Counted from the stretch's first letter, positions 16,701-24,789 are shown. The stretch: 44,319 nucleotides of DNA from Lentzea indica (GCF_012184385.1 NZ_VSRL01000051.1:1-44319); one strand, 5' to 3'. Program-made: numbers and translations. Notes: a model not told the origin generated them from the letters alone.

Positions 16701-18488
16701 CCACGTCGTCTGACCGGCCTGCCAGGTGGCGTAGTGCCAGCGGGTGCCGCCGTCGGTGGAGACCTCGACGCCCGCCACGCGGCCGGACGCGTCGATCACC
16801 GTGCCGCTGAACGTGTAGGGCTGGCCGACCGTGGACTGCGACGGCAGGTTCGTGATCTGCACGCCGGGTGCCGCGTTGTCGTTGATGGCGCCGGAGATGA
16901 CGAGCTGGTCCGCTCCCCACAGCTGGTAGGGCTGCACGCCCATGTCCGCGAGGAAGTTGACGGTCGCCTGCTTGATCCGCTTGTCCGAGGTCGGCGTGTT
17001 GGTGAGGAACGCGTGTTCGTCGTCGACGCCCCACGCCCACTGCACCGTGCCCGCGCCGAACACCAGCGCGCCGGAAGGTGCCCGGTAGTACGTGATCGCG
17101 TGCGTCTCGGGGCCAGAGCCGTACTCGTCGCCGTAGTTCTTCAGCCCGTAGTAGCCGTCGAGGTTGACCGTGGTGCGCGACATCTGGGCCACGCCGGCGG
17201 GCTGGTGGCCGTTGTCGTACACGGTGTTCCACTCGTAGCCCAGCGTGCCGGGCTCGAACGTGTACGTGGTGCCGGAGGTCATGTTCTGCAGGTCGGTGTT
17301 GCGCCAGAGCCGCATCTTGCCGTACGCGGCCGGTACCTGCAGCGCGTCGTCACGCCGGCCGTTGACGGTGAACATGTTGCCCAGCAACGCGTTCTCCGGT
17401 CTTCCGCCGTCCTGTGGCGGGCTGTAGCGCGGGTCGCGCCACGTGCCGGTCCAGTCGTTCAGGCCGTCGTTCTGGGTGCCCTTGGTCTCCTTGAAGCACG
17501 CCACGGTGCGCCAGTCGGTCTGGGAGGAGTCGATGCTCTTCTCGTAGCGGGTCTTCCAGAAGATCTCGTTGCCGGTCAGGAACGCCATGTGCACGCCGGC
17601 GTCACGAGCGGCCATGACGTTCGCCATCTGCTCGTTCGACCAGTACTCGTCGTGGCCGACGGCCATGAACACCTTGTGGTTCTTGATCAGGTTCCCGCGC
17701 CGCGCCGAGTCCACATCGGTGGTGTAACTGAGGTCGTACCCGTTGCGCTCCAGGAATCTCAGCATCGGGTACTCGGCGTTGAAGATGAAGTTCTCGTCGC
17801 CGTCACCGCCGGTGTACGGGCGGTTGTAGCTGACCTTGTACGACGAACCGCCCTGGCCGGGGCCGTCACCGAAGTAGAGGCTGTTGCCGCCGTAGCGGTT
17901 GTACGCGACCCAGGTGGCGTCGGAGGTCTGGAAGAAGACCTTCGACGTGGACGCGTCGTCGCGGACGACGAACACGATCTCGTTCTGCACGCCGGTGTCG
18001 TTGCGCGTCAGGCGCGCGTAGTAGATGCCGGAGACCGCCGTCGACGGGATGTTCCAGGTCACCGAGACTGCCCAGTTGCCGCAGTCGATGAGCGCGGTCG
18101 GCCCGTCCCGCAGACATGGTGGCTGGTTCTGCGGCGTGTTCCGGTTGACCGTGCCCATGTACCGCGCGCCCTTGCCGCCGTACCAACCGAGCCGGTAGAT
18201 GTCGAGCTTGTACGACGACGCGGACGTCAGCATCTTGAAGCTGACGGTCTGGCCGACGTTGTAGCTGATGTCGGTGGTGTAGCCGAGGATCGCGTCGTCG
18301 CGGTACTGGGCCTGCCAGTTGTCGGCACCGGGCTGCGTGTTCTCGCACGCGACCTTGTTGGTGACCGGGAAGTCACAGGGAGCGGCGTTGGCGTTGGGCG
18401 CGTTGAAGACCCCGAGCACGAACATCGTGGAAGCGACCAATGCCGTGATCACAAGCACCCGCACGAGACGCGACTGCTGAGCCACCAT
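13707..18488 (-). CDS. Exported multidomain protein: DMF-amidase-like domain plus four DUF4082 and Ig-like modules
   Basis: A 1593-aa protein with a Sec signal peptide (cleavage likely after ANAA, residue 36). Residues about 60-540 resemble the C-terminal domain of the large subunit of N,N-dimethylformamidase (LDIYRLGWYGGKGARYMG, VAYNRYGGNSLY, AVGHDEYWS, LTGNEIFWK). An Ig-like segment (about 550-630) follows. Then come four DUF4082 modules at about 635-795, 904-1067, 1177-1334 and 1441-1593, each opening with a CPC motif and sharing FYKG.GNTGTHTGSLW. They alternate with three Big_5-type Ig domains. DUF4082 is presumed to bind carbohydrate or the cell surface. The ATG at 18488 has a GAGAGGTG site. 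It sits inside the sugar cassette and overlaps the NeuD-like gene, so it probably acts on or anchors to the polysaccharide made here. No wall-sorting motif is seen. Confidence 0.85.
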   Translation of the reverse strand: MVAQQSRLVRVLVITALVASTMFVLGVFNAPNANAAPCDFPVTNKVACENTQPGADNWQAQYRDDAILGYTTDISYNVGQTVSFKMLTSASSYKLDIYRLGWYGGKGARYMGTVNRNTPQNQPPCLRDGPTALIDCGNWAVSVTWNIPSTAVSGIYYARLTRNDTGVQNEIVFVVRDDASTSKVFFQTSDATWVAYNRYGGNSLYFGDGPGQGGSSYKVSYNRPYTGGDGDENFIFNAEYPMLRFLERNGYDLSYTTDVDSARRGNLIKNHKVFMAVGHDEYWSNEQMANVMAARDAGVHMAFLTGNEIFWKTRYEKSIDSSQTDWRTVACFKETKGTQNDGLNDWTGTWRDPRYSPPQDGGRPENALLGNMFTVNGRRDDALQVPAAYGKMRLWRNTDLQNMTSGTTYTFEPGTLGYEWNTVYDNGHQPAGVAQMSRTTVNLDGYYGLKNYGDEYGSGPETHAITYYRAPSGALVFGAGTVQWAWGVDDEHAFLTNTPTSDKRIKQATVNFLADMGVQPYQLWGADQLVISGAINDNAAPGVQITNLPSQSTVGQPYTFSGTVIDASGRVAGVEVSTDGGTRWHYATWQAGQTTWSYTYTPSQSGAAALRVRAVDDSLNLSTPVQASPNVGARTCPCGMFSGQEVPKITSADDSSQLELGVKFRAASSGYVRGVKFYKGTGNTGTHTGSLWSANGDLLATGTFANESPTGWQTLLFPSPIAVTGNTTYVVSYFTPTGHFAYDTGGFFNQQAYMEPVTGLKSGVDGPNGVFRFGAGFPNNTFDHTNYWVDVVWAPDPGPDTRAPVQTAMSPVSNAGSVALNTTVSGTFDENVTLNSAQVTVTGPAGAVTGTKSLSADARTVTFTPSAPLAAATSYTVTMKAADASNNLSSQANWTFTTGSPRPAACPCTIWDDFAGPAVIDAGDTNQVEVGTKVRFDGKGEVLGVRFYKGTGNTGTHTGSLWTSTGLLLATGTFTAETTSGWQKLMFNSPVQVQANTTYVVSYYAPNGRYSVSSGYFNGQGADYQSLHALPNGVDGGNGVYRYGSGGGFPNSSYNATNYWVDVIYRNGLNGDTTPPSLTNRTPAVDATNVGLQSTLTATFNEPVDPASAQIWLTDPKGGKLSGSVSLSGDQKTVTWTPSGKLVPGTRYQARVGIADVNGIAMPTPAEWGFTTTTTPTCPCSLFSTATVPTVTSADDGGAYELGVRFSPTQSGQITGVRFYKGAGNTGTHTGSLWSASGQRLATGTFSAETATGWQTLTFAQPVIVSAGQTYTASYTTTTGHYAVNGGYFSTGPVNSGPLMAPQEQNGVFAPGSGFPTMTYGSGNYWVDVVYQPNADNDAPVHQSHTPLSGASEVDLTSAVTASFNEAVDLSDAQFTVSDPGGARIAGTLALSPDGRMVTFTPAARLAASTVYSVSVKVADTFGNMMANPVTWSFTSATTQTCPCSLFSAATVPTVTSADDTSAYELGVKFTSTANGQITGVKFYKGAGNTGTHTGSLWSADGTRLATGTFSNETESGWQTLTFSSPVSITAGTTYVASYTTTTGHYAVNAGYFGTVTSSPLSAAPSAGVFTSGSGFPTSTYNGGNYWVDVVFQ

Positions 18489-18636
18489 GGGTTTTCACCT
18501 CTCGGACGGAGTTACCGTGTGTGATCCGCGCACTACGCTGGACAGCACAGGGCTGCTACTCCGAACGTCGGCGTTTTGATGGAAGCTGTTACGTGCCAAC
18601 ACAAAAATGTTCCGGTTCAAGCTGAATCTTTATCTT

Positions 18637-19797
18637 TCAACCACGTAGGGTCAGATGGGGTGCGTGGAGAGTTGCCGACAACGCTGACACGACGGTGTCC
18701 TGGTCGTGCGCGGTCATGTCGTGGAAGAGCGGGAGAATCAGCGTCCTGGCGGTGAACGCCTCCGTCACCGGCAGCGGGGCGCTGGGGTGACCCTCGTAGG
18801 CGGGTTCGAGGTGTGACGCCATGATTCCGCGCCGTGCCGACACTCCACGTTCGGCAAGGCCCGCAAGGACTTCCTGGCGATCCGGCGCGCCCTCGGGCAG
18901 CCAGACCCAGAACGACTGGTAGTTCGTCGTGCCGTACTCAGGGTCACGAACCGCGGTGATCGGGGAAGCACTGTCCACATCGATCTGAGCGAGCAACTCG
19001 TGGTAGCGGGCGGCCAGCTCACGGCGACGGGCGATGATCGCGTCCAGTTTGGACAACTGGACCAGGCCGACGGCTGCCTGGATGTCGGTCATCCGGTAGT
19101 TGAACGCGGTCTCCAGGTACTGCTCGATGACCGCGGCACCGCCGTTGTGGCGGTCCGCCGCGGACACGCTCATCCCGTGTTCCCGCAACCGCTTGAGCCG
19201 AACGGCCCAGTCCGCGTCGTCCGTGGTGACCATGCCGCCCTCACCGGTGGTGAGGAGCTTGCGCGGGTGGAACGACCAGGCCGCCAGCAGCGCGTTGGTG
19301 CCGACCGGCTTGCCCTTGTAGGTGGAGCCCGCCGCGCAGGCCGCGTCCTCGATCACCGAGATGCCGCGCGGCTCGCACAACGCCTTGAGCGCGTCGACGT
19401 CCGCGGGCACGCCGGCCTGGTGCACGACCATCACCGCACGCGTCCTGGCGGTGAGGACCGGTTCCACTGTGGACGCTGTCAGGTTGCCCGTCTTCGCGTC
19501 GACGTCGGCGAACACCGGTGTCGCGCCGGTGTAGCGCACGGCGTTCGCGGTCGCGATGAACGACAGCGACGGCACGACGACCTCGTCGCCGGGACCGACG
19601 CCGAGCAGGTGCACGGCGAGGTGCAGGCCCGTGGTGCAGGAGGACACGGCGACACCGTGCCCAGCGCCGACGGACGCGGCGAACGCCTCCTCGAACTGGC
19701 GAACCCTCGGCCCTTGCGCCACCCACCCGGACCGCACGGCCTCGGCGGCGGCGAGCGCCTCTTCCTCACCGAGCAACGGCCGCATAACCGGAATCAC
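18637..19797 (-). CDS. DegT/DnrJ/EryC1/StrS sugar aminotransferase (perosamine-synthase-like)
   Basis: A 386-aa PLP-dependent aminotransferase, clearly a different subtype from the one at 11987-13066. It has MRPLLGEEEALAAAEAVRSG and WVAQGPRVRQFEEAFA at the start, SSCTTGLHLAVHLLG, and SFHPRKLLTTGEGGM with the PLP lysine near residue 180. This pattern is typical of 4-keto-sugar aminotransferases such as perosamine synthase. The GTG at 19797 is chosen because GAGAAGG lies at a suitable distance; an ATG four codons in is possible. A strong hairpin (19827-19869) lies just upstream, separating it from the epimerase unit, and a 148-bp gap separates it from the DUF4082 gene. Confidence 0.88.
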   Translation of the reverse strand: MIPVMRPLLGEEEALAAAEAVRSGWVAQGPRVRQFEEAFAASVGAGHGVAVSSCTTGLHLAVHLLGVGPGDEVVVPSLSFIATANAVRYTGATPVFADVDAKTGNLTASTVEPVLTARTRAVMVVHQAGVPADVDALKALCEPRGISVIEDAACAAGSTYKGKPVGTNALLAAWSFHPRKLLTTGEGGMVTTDDADWAVRLKRLREHGMSVSAADRHNGGAAVIEQYLETAFNYRMTDIQAAVGLVQLSKLDAIIARRRELAARYHELLAQIDVDSASPITAVRDPEYGTTNYQSFWVWLPEGAPDRQEVLAGLAERGVSARRGIMASHLEPAYEGHPSAPLPVTEAFTARTLILPLFHDMTAHDQDTVVSALSATLHAPHLTLRG

Positions 19798-19826
19798 AGC
19801 TCTACCTTCTCGTTAGCGGTTCTGGT

Positions 19827-19869
19827 GTCTGCAAGTACCACCAACAGCGAGTTGGTAGTACTTGCAGAC
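19827..19869. terminator. Hairpin between epimerase and aminotransferase genes
   Basis: A 19-bp stem with one mismatch (19827-19845 with 19851-19869) and a 5-nt AGCGA loop, lying after the SDR stop and before the aminotransferase start on the minus strand. It could terminate or attenuate transcription, or stabilise the upstream message; no U-tract is evident. Confidence 0.6.
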
Positions 19870-19888
19870 GTCCCAACTGACGTGCGGG

Positions 19889-20908
19889 TTACGCGTCCTG
19901 CTTCTCGGAGCGCCACCACGCGACGAGGTCGCGCAGGCCGCCGTCCATCTCGATCTCGGGCTTCCACCCAAGGTCGGTGGCAGCGGCGCTGATGTCGGCG
20001 AGCCGGCGCGTCACGCCGTTCACCTTGCGCTCCGGGCCGTGCTCCAGCGGCAGGTCGGAGTCCATCGCGGCAAGCAACGCGAGGGCGAGCTCCTTGAGCG
20101 AGGTCTCCTTGGAGGACGCGATGTTGTACACCGCGTCCGTCACCGGCGCCTTGGCGGCGAGGATGTTCGCGCGGGCGATGTCGTGCACGTGCACGAAGTC
20201 CATCGTCTGCGCCCCGTCACCGAAGATCAGCGGCGACTTGCCGTCGGCGATGCGCTCCATCCAGCGGATGAGCACCTCGGTGTACAGGCCGTGGACGTCC
20301 ATCCGCGGGCCGTACACGTTGAAGTAGCGCAGCGCCACGTAGTCGAGGTCGTACATGGCCTTGAAGCTGCGCAGCGTGCCTTCGTTGAACGCCTTCGCGG
20401 CGCCGTAGAAGGTGTCGTTGTTGTACGGGTGGTGCCGCTCGTTGGTCGGGAACGACTCCGCGAGCCCGTACACCGACGCCGAGGACGACGCGACGACCTT
20501 CTTCACACCGGCGGCCGCGGCGGCCTCCAGGATCGTGAACGTGCCGTCGACGAGGCACTCCAGCGCCAGACGCGGTTCCTCGGCGCACTGGGTGATGCGG
20601 ATGGCGGCGAGGTGGAAGACGAGGTCCTTGCCCGCGGTCAGCTCGCCGGCCAGGGCCTTGTCGTTGATGTCGCCTTCGACGATCTTGACGACGCCGGACT
20701 CGAGCGCCTGGGCCAGGTTCTCCCGGCGGCCGCGCACGAAGTTGTCCAGCACGACGACCTCCGCCGCGCCGGCCTCGACGAGCTGGTCCACCACCGACGA
20801 CCCGATCGTGCCCGCGCCGCCCGTGACGAGCGCGCGCTGACCGGCGATGGGCTGGGCCAGATCCTGCTGGGCCAGATCCTGCTGGGCCAGATCCTGCTGG
20901 GCCGACAT
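19889..20908 (-). CDS. NAD-dependent nucleotide-sugar epimerase/dehydratase (extended SDR)
   Basis: A 339-aa extended short-chain dehydrogenase of the UDP-glucose 4-epimerase type. It has GGAGTIG (residues 30-36) for NAD binding, VFHLAA, SSSASVYG and the catalytic YGAAK (about 167-171), followed by ALRYFNVYGPRMD. It should interconvert or oxidise a nucleotide sugar in the cytoplasm. The ATG at 20908 shares one base with the stop of the Gfo/Idh gene (TGATG). The first 19 residues are unusual: DLAQQ is repeated because the DNA holds three perfect 15-bp tandem copies, and homologs normally begin close to the GxxGxxG strand. The substrate is undetermined. Confidence 0.88.
   Translation of the reverse strand: MSAQQDLAQQDLAQQDLAQPIAGQRALVTGGAGTIGSSVVDQLVEAGAAEVVVLDNFVRGRRENLAQALESGVVKIVEGDINDKALAGELTAGKDLVFHLAAIRITQCAEEPRLALECLVDGTFTILEAAAAAGVKKVVASSSASVYGLAESFPTNERHHPYNNDTFYGAAKAFNEGTLRSFKAMYDLDYVALRYFNVYGPRMDVHGLYTEVLIRWMERIADGKSPLIFGDGAQTMDFVHVHDIARANILAAKAPVTDAVYNIASSKETSLKELALALLAAMDSDLPLEHGPERKVNGVTRRLADISAAATDLGWKPEIEMDGGLRDLVAWWRSEKQDA
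20851..20908. repeat. 15-bp tandem repeat inside the epimerase start
   Basis: Three perfect copies of GCTGGGCCAGATCCT at 20851-20865, 20866-20880 and 20881-20895, followed by an 8-base partial copy that runs into the start codon. It encodes the N-terminal DLAQQ repeats, and copy changes would keep the reading frame. Confidence 0.9.
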
Positions 20909-21945
20909 CAAGAAACCCTGCTTTCCACTTGTTGAACGGGAACGAAAACTCCGCCGGTGCGCAGCGACTCCGACGCCGCCTCCAGCACGGCCAGCACGCG
21001 CAGACCCGCGCGGCCGTCGGTCAGTGGCGGGCGCTTCTCGGTGATGGACGCGGCGAACTCGGCCATCATCGTGCGCAGTGCCTCGCGCTCCACCAGCGCC
21101 GGCGCGACCATGTCGCCGGTGCGGTAGGAGATCTTCTGCTGTTCCTCGGAACGGTCGACGCCGCGGTCGTAAATGGACAGTCGCTGCGCCGGGTTGTTGT
21201 CGTCCCACACCACCGTGCGCTGCGAACCGCCAATGACCATCGTGCGGATCTTGGTCGGCGACAGCCAGTTCACGTGCACGTGCGTGATCGCGCCGTTGGA
21301 CAGCCGGACCGTCAGGTGACCGACGCACGCGACACCGGCTCCGATCGGGTCCGAGCCGTGCGCCGCGACCTCCACGGGCGTGACGTCGTCGGGCAGGATC
21401 GCCTCGAAAATCGACAGGTCGTGCGGGGCGAGGTCCCACAGCACGTCCACGTCCGGCTGGACCAGGCCGAGGTTGATGCGCACCGAGTCGATGTACTGGA
21501 TGTCACCGATCTCGCCGCCGCGAATGATCTCGCGGAGGTGCTGCACGGCCGACGTGTACGCGAACGTGTGGTCCAGCATCAGCGTGAGACCGCGTTCTTC
21601 CGCGGCCTCGACGAGCTTCAGGCCGTCCTCGAAGGTGGCCGCGAGCGGCTTCTCCACCAGGACGTGCTTGCCGGCCTCCAACGCCGCCAGCGCGACGGGC
21701 AGGTGCGTGGCCGCGGGCGTCGCGATCGCGACCGCGTGCACCTCGGGGTCGGCGAGCACCTCGTCCAGCGACGCCGTGGCGCGCACGGTCGAGTACTCCC
21801 CCAGCACGCGCCGGGCCTTGTCGACGTCGAGGTCGCACAGGTAGCGCAGGCGCAGCGAGGGCGTCGCCTGGGCGTTGCGAACGAGGTTCGGCCCCCAGTA
21901 CCCGGCACCGATGACAGCAATGCCAATCACAGGAGATTTCTCCAT
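20908..21945 (-). CDS. Gfo/Idh/MocA-family nucleotide-sugar dehydrogenase
   Basis: A 345-aa oxidoreductase. The N-terminal Rossmann fold has IAVIGAGYWGPNLVRN (GAGYWG at residues 13-18), CDLDVDKARRV and HVLVEKPLA with the catalytic lysine near residue 98. The C-terminal substrate domain has MLDHTFAYTS and VLWDLAPHDLSIF with a candidate catalytic histidine. Family members in polysaccharide loci (WbpB/WlbA type) oxidise C3 of UDP-GlcNAc-uronate before transamination, which fits the nearby WbpE- and WbpD-like genes. The ATG at 21945 overlaps the stop of the sugar transferase (TGATG), and its own stop overlaps the epimerase start, so the three are coupled. Confidence 0.87.
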   Translation of the reverse strand: MEKSPVIGIAVIGAGYWGPNLVRNAQATPSLRLRYLCDLDVDKARRVLGEYSTVRATASLDEVLADPEVHAVAIATPAATHLPVALAALEAGKHVLVEKPLAATFEDGLKLVEAAEERGLTLMLDHTFAYTSAVQHLREIIRGGEIGDIQYIDSVRINLGLVQPDVDVLWDLAPHDLSIFEAILPDDVTPVEVAAHGSDPIGAGVACVGHLTVRLSNGAITHVHVNWLSPTKIRTMVIGGSQRTVVWDDNNPAQRLSIYDRGVDRSEEQQKISYRTGDMVAPALVEREALRTMMAEFAASITEKRPPLTDGRAGLRVLAVLEAASESLRTGGVFVPVQQVESRVS

Positions 21946-23436
21946 CAGTAGGCCCCCTGACCGCCGAAGACGGCACGGAAGGTCTTCCACAAGATCACGG
22001 CGTCGAGCGCGAGCGACCAGTCCTCGACGTAGCGCAGATCGAGGCGGATCGACTCCTCCCACGACAGGTCGCTGCGTCCGCTCACCTGCCACAGACCCGT
22101 CAACCCCGGCTTCACGAGCAGGCGGCGCCGCACGTCCGAGGAGTACTTCGCGGTCTCCTCCGGCAACGGCGGGCGTGGACCGACGAGCGACATGCTGCCC
22201 GCGAGGACGTTGAACAGCTGCGGCAGCTCGTCGATCGAGTAGCGGCGCAGGAACGTGCCGACCCTGGTGATGCGCGGGTCCTTCTTCATCTTGAACAGCA
22301 GACCGTGGCCCTCGTTGACGGCGGCCAGCCTGGCGCGCAGCACGTCGGCGTTCGTGACCATGGTGCGGAACTTGATGATCGTGAACGGCACGCCGCTCTT
22401 GCCGACCCGCTTCTGGCGGTAGAACACGGGACCACGGCTGTCGATCATCACGAAGGCGGCGACAGCGAACATCAACGGCGCCAATAGGATCAGCAACAGG
22501 AATGCGCCGACGCGGTCGACGACGTCCTTGACCAGACGGCGGAAGCCGCTCAGTGCCGGTTCGCTCACCCGCAGCAGCGGCATGCCGAGCACGGCGCTCA
22601 TGTGCAGACGCGGCCGCGACCTCCATCAGGCCGGGCGACACGACCATCTCGGCACCGGAACCCTCCAGCGCCCAGGCGAGCTGCTGCAGCCGGCGAGGCG
22701 TCCAGTAGGCGTCGGGTGTGACGGCGACGATGCGGTAGCCGCCGCGGCGGACGTGCTCGGCGAGCTCGCGCAGCTGGCCGACGACGGGCACGCCGTCGAC
22801 CTCGGTGCCGGAGCGGCCGCGACCGTCGATGGTGCAGACCGCGTCCACGCGCCAGCCGAGGTGGGCGACGCGCTTGGTGCGGTGGATGAGGTCCTCGACG
22901 GTGTCCAGGTTGCCGGCGGCGAGGACGGACAGCAGGAAGCGCCCTTCACTGCGGCCGCGGTGCAGAGGGCGGCGCAGGAGGTAACGCATCGGGAACGCGA
23001 CCAGGGCGATCGCGGGAACCACTACGAAGACCCACAGGCGGGCGCCGGGGATGTCGACGGCGAGCGCTCCAAGACCGAGCGCCACGACGGCACCGAACAA
23101 ACCCCGGCCAAGTCTTCGGAACTCCTCGGCTCCCTGGCCGAGAACGGTCGACGTCCACACGCGGTTGATCGCGAGAGAGCCGACCACGGCAACTACTGTG
23201 AGTACGTCCAGCAGTGCAAGGGAAAGCGGGCCAAAGGCAGCGTGCCGCATGTCCATGATCGCGCCGACGGCGATGACGACCAGGGCGATCGTCAGCACGT
23301 CAGCCGTGATCACGGCGTAGCGGTAGCGGCTTTCCCAACGGGCTACGGGTGGGTGAGTCTGTCTGTGTTCAGACAGCGGGTTGAGCGTGGAGCGCAGACC
23401 GTCGACGTCACGGGCAGCGCGGACCTGCTCACTCAT
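21945..23436 (-). pseudogene. Initiating sugar-phosphate transferase (WcaJ/WbaP-like), split by a frameshift
   Basis: Two halves of one polyprenyl-phosphate sugar transferase lie in different frames. The first (ATG 23436, GGGGAG site) has about four N-terminal membrane helices and the nucleotide-binding-like central domain (FLLSVLAAGNLDTVEDLIHRT) up to VVSPGLMEVA near 22615. The second, open from before 22601 to the stop at 21945, carries the fifth helix and the catalytic domain: YRQKRVGKSGVPFTIIKFRT, DELPQLFNVL, SLVGPRPPLP and KPGLTGLWQVSGRS. Intact relatives read ...EVAGPRLH... at the junction, so two bases are missing or one is extra around 22608-22620. This could be a true mutation, a sequencing error, or a split enzyme with re-initiation at ATG 22601. 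The intact enzyme would start repeat-unit synthesis on undecaprenyl phosphate. Confidence 0.85.
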
Positions 23437-23800
23437 CGTTCTGACTCCCCGGCTCAGCGGCGATTCCGGACGTGTACCTACGCAGGTCACCCCGAGGACC
23501 TTCAACCTTCGATCTTCGGTAACGCCGCATTCAGGCTCGGCTGCCGAAGCTCGCAACCGGTGATTCGCCAGTTGTGGCATCCGCGTTACAGGCCCCGGAA
23601 AAAAGTTTCCCCGATGACCGAATACCGGACGTGACGCGCGTCTCACCGTCTGAAAACCTTGGCCTCGCAAGACGATTCCTGATGTCCACAAGGGACATTA
23701 AGGTTACGTATGGCGCGCGAGAATGGTTCAGAACAGGTCTTCGGACCCTAGTCCGATCGACTGTGATTGTGCATGCTCTTACCGCTGAACGGAGTAATGC
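23437..23800. other. Non-coding region upstream of the sugar-transferase operon
   Basis: A 364-bp region with lower GC than its surroundings, presumably holding the promoter and leader of the minus-strand sugar operon that starts at 23436. A perfect 6-bp stem TCGGAC-CCTA-GTCCGA is at 23741-23756. I compared the leader by eye with c-di-AMP, c-di-GMP and cobalamin riboswitch patterns and saw no match. No small gene stands out. Confidence 0.4.
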
Positions 23801-24016
23801 CTACTGTCGAACAGAAATGCGCACCTCGTCATGCTCGACGACCACGACGTCGCCGTCGCGCAGTTGTGCTCCGCGCCGCAGCTCCACAGAGCCGTTGACG
23901 TGGACCTCTCCGTCCTCGATGAGTTCCTTGGCGTGCGCGCCGTCCTCGGCGAGCTGAGCCAGCTTGAGGAACTGCCCTAGCCTGATCGGCTCTTCGGAGA
24001 TCTCCACCGTCCGCAT
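23801..24016 (-). CDS. S4-domain RNA-binding protein (YaaA/YbcJ-like)
   Basis: A 71-aa protein that is essentially one S4 RNA-binding domain: EPIRLGQFLKLAQLAEDGAH, AKELIEDGEVHVNGS and LRDGDVVVVEHDEV. Small stand-alone S4 proteins bind structured RNA, often rRNA or tRNA. The ATG at 24016 gives the normal family length; the frame continues upstream only through a low-complexity duplicated GWGAP stretch. It is divergent from the DUF2306 gene. Confidence 0.85.
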   Translation of the reverse strand: MRTVEISEEPIRLGQFLKLAQLAEDGAHAKELIEDGEVHVNGSVELRRGAQLRDGDVVVVEHDEVRISVRQ

Positions 24017-24105
24017 GAGCCCATCATCCCAGTAGGGCGCACCCCACCGCTCGCTCGGGGGCGCACCCCAGCGCATCCGGGTGAAGTCGTTGACAGCCTT
24101 GAAGC

Positions 24106-24789
24106 ATGAAAACTTCTTGGGGGTACGTCGCCTGGTTGGCGGTGTCCGGAGTGGTCTGCGTGGCGATAACGATCTTCGCCGCGAGCGCGTACGTGACGCT
24201 GGACATGAGTCAGGCGCGGCCGGATCTGCACGGCCCGGTTCATTACGGCCTGCTCGTCGCGCACATCTTCACCGGAACGGCCGCGATCCTCGCGGGTGTA
24301 TCGCAGTTCTGGCCCGGCCTGCGCGCGCGGCATCCGCGCGTGCATCGGGTGATGGGCCGCGTCTACTTCGGGGCGGTGCTGCCGTCGTCTCTGCTCGGCC
24401 TGGTGTGCGCCCAGCTGTCGCTGTACGGGCTGGCGTCGTCAGGGCCGCTGACGGTGCTGTCGGCGCTGTGGTTCATCAGCGCCGTCCATGGCTTGCGGAC
24501 CGCACGGCAGCGCCGGTTCGGCGAACACCGGATCTGGATGATCCGCGGTTTCGCTCTCACCAGCGCCGCCGTGACCGGCCGGCTGTGGGGCCTGCTGCTC
24601 GGCGCACTGCAGCCCGACGGGGACGGGCTGCTCGTCTTCGCCACCGCGAACTGGCTGTCGTTCGTGGTGAACCTGCTGGTGGCCGAGTGGTGGATCCAGT
24701 CGCGGGGTTACACCCGCGCCTTGCCCTCCGCAGCGTTGAGGCCCAGCATCTCGAGCAGGTCAGCGCAGTCGAGCGCGTCCGTGGCGTGA
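24106..24789 (+). CDS. DUF2306 membrane protein
   Basis: A 227-aa integral membrane protein with about six to seven hydrophobic segments, matching DUF2306: VAHIFTGTAAILAGVSQFWP, RHPRVHRVMGRVYF and RFGEHRIWMIRGFALT with conserved histidines and arginines. Function is unknown; the conserved histidines suggest metal or haem binding. The ATG at 24106 directly precedes TM1. The last 25 or so residues are serine/alanine-rich and lie over the 3' end of the small minus-strand gene at 24708-24908, an 82-bp convergent overlap. Confidence 0.82.
   Translation: MKTSWGYVAWLAVSGVVCVAITIFAASAYVTLDMSQARPDLHGPVHYGLLVAHIFTGTAAILAGVSQFWPGLRARHPRVHRVMGRVYFGAVLPSSLLGLVCAQLSLYGLASSGPLTVLSALWFISAVHGLRTARQRRFGEHRIWMIRGFALTSAAVTGRLWGLLLGALQPDGDGLLVFATANWLSFVVNLLVAEWWIQSRGYTRALPSAALRPSISSRSAQSSASVA

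Noticed and set aside
20908..23691. A single 927-codon open frame joining the first half of the sugar transferase to the Gfo/Idh protein
   Set aside because: The middle part is an arginine-rich out-of-frame reading of the transferase catalytic domain. The Gfo/Idh protein has its own start and normal length, so this is a frameshift effect in high-GC DNA, not a fusion.
23437..23800. Riboswitch in the leader of the sugar-transferase operon
   Set aside because: By-eye comparison with c-di-AMP, c-di-GMP and cobalamin riboswitch cores gave no convincing match.
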